A stretch of DNA of 64,000 nucleotides from Bog-752 sp963799395. Its GTDB lineage: Bacteria; Actinomycetota; Thermoleophilia; UBA2241. The position numbers and the translations under genes are program-made. Position 1 is the first letter of the stretch. Every line of letters starts with the position of its first letter. A model generated the notes under the pieces. It worked only from the letters and a program-made list of their open reading frames with translations. It was not told the DNA's origin and did no database searches. The stretch lies in the NCBI GenBank assembly GCA_963799395.1, contig CAWCWZ010000063.1:62001-126000 (forward strand), given 5' to 3'. Of the stretch, positions 63,531 through 64,000 are shown in pieces.

Positions 63531-64000
63531 ATGGAAGAGCTCGAAGCGCAAGAAACGAAGCTCGAGGACGACTTTCTCGCCCATCTCTGGCCGCCCTTCA
63601 CTCAGATGGCGGGCCTGAAGCCGGTCGTCATGGACCGCGCCGAGGGCGCGGTCGTCTACGACACCGAGGGCAATGCCTACATCGACGCCTTCGCGTCGCT
63701 CTGGACGGTCAATGTCGGTCACGGGCGAAAAGAGATCTTCGATGCGATTCAGGCCCAGGCCGAGAAGCTCGCCATCTATCACATCTTCCAGATCGCAAAC
63801 CAGCCCAGCATCAAGCTCGCCGCCAAGGTGGCGAGCCTCATGCCCGGCGACCTGAACCACGTGTTCCTCACGCTGGGGGGCGGCGAGTCGGTCGAGACCG
63901 CCGTCAAGATGGCGCGCCAGTACCACCGCAACCGGGGCAAGGGCACGAAGTACATGGTGCTCTTCCGCGACCGCTCCTACCACGGCACGACGATGACGTC
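63531..64000 (+). CDS. class III aminotransferase, N-terminal part
   Basis: The first 156 residues of a PLP-dependent class III (omega) aminotransferase; the gene runs off the window. Seen are LWPPFTQM near the start, GAVVYDTEGNAYIDAFASLWTVNVGHGRKEI, and the cofactor region FLTLGGGESVETAVKMARQYH, with SYHGTTMTS at the edge. The catalytic Lys lies beyond the window. Members act on beta-alanine, GABA, putrescine or other omega-amines with pyruvate. AAGGAGGAG lies close before ATG 63531. It shares the operator of the importer and methyltransferase operons, so it may transaminate the demethylated product (inference). Confidence 0.9.
   Translation, partial: MEELEAQETKLEDDFLAHLWPPFTQMAGLKPVVMDRAEGAVVYDTEGNAYIDAFASLWTVNVGHGRKEIFDAIQAQAEKLAIYHIFQIANQPSIKLAAKVASLMPGDLNHVFLTLGGGESVETAVKMARQYHRNRGKGTKYMVLFRDRSYHGTTMT

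Noticed and set aside
1..64000. pylS, pylBCD or tRNA-Pyl in this window
   Set aside because: No coding sequence resembles them, and the only two tRNA genes I found are for threonine. They must lie elsewhere if the Pyl prediction is right.

Overview
This is a 64 kb GC-rich, gene-dense bacterial window. Small secreted proteins with the MIVAIVALVLALGG-type leader, GTG/TTG starts and codon style point to Actinobacteriota, probably a Thermoleophilia-like lineage. The gene content points to an anaerobe living on methylated amines. The assignment rests on gene content only; no rRNA is present.

Layout. 0-3 kb: end of ligA, tRNA-Thr(UGU), a frameshifted secreted protein and a SpoIIE-type phosphatase. 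3.3-17.8 kb, methylamine cluster A: a corrinoid protein with a UroD-type methyltransferase, an MFS/flavin-reductase fusion, a GalT-like protein, a truncated APC permease, three dimethylamine methyltransferase (mtbB) genes each with an in-frame TAG at codon 345, a vapBC pair, and a TAG-free mttB homologue. 17.8-34.4 kb, mixed housekeeping and accessory genes: aldolase, a GAF/HD-GYP/GGDEF protein, an RsbW-like kinase, an antitoxin/toxin-like fusion, HAD phosphatase, NERD helicase, P1 peptidase, a BBE oxidase and tRNA-Thr(CGU). Most single-base frameshifts lie in the first 28 kb. 34.8-47.8 kb: an uninterrupted energy operon, hdrCBA-mvhDGA, a hydrogenase protease, a novel zinc-ribbon protein and hypFCDE. 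49-64 kb, methylamine cluster B: a peptide-type ABC importer, a CocE-like hydrolase, an mttB-like gene, a TetR regulator, a fourth mtbB (TAG at codon 354), an mttB with an in-frame TAG at codon 328, two corrinoid proteins and the start of a class III aminotransferase.

How it fits together. Five methyltransferases carry TAG exactly where methanogen MtbB and MttB carry pyrrolysine, so the organism should make and insert pyrrolysine; the pyl genes are not in this window. Methyl groups would pass to the corrinoid proteins and then to a C1 carrier, while the HdrABC-MvhADG complex links H2, ferredoxin and a disulfide-type acceptor by electron bifurcation. TAG is also the ordinary stop of many genes here, including several of the methyltransferases themselves.

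The best candidate for an undescribed system is cluster B. A palindrome, TATCCACC-N2-GGTGGATA, sits on the promoters of the importer operon, the mtbB/mttB operon and the aminotransferase. I propose it as the operator of the adjacent TetR protein, defining a regulon that imports, hydrolyses, demethylates and transaminates a methylated amino compound of unknown identity.
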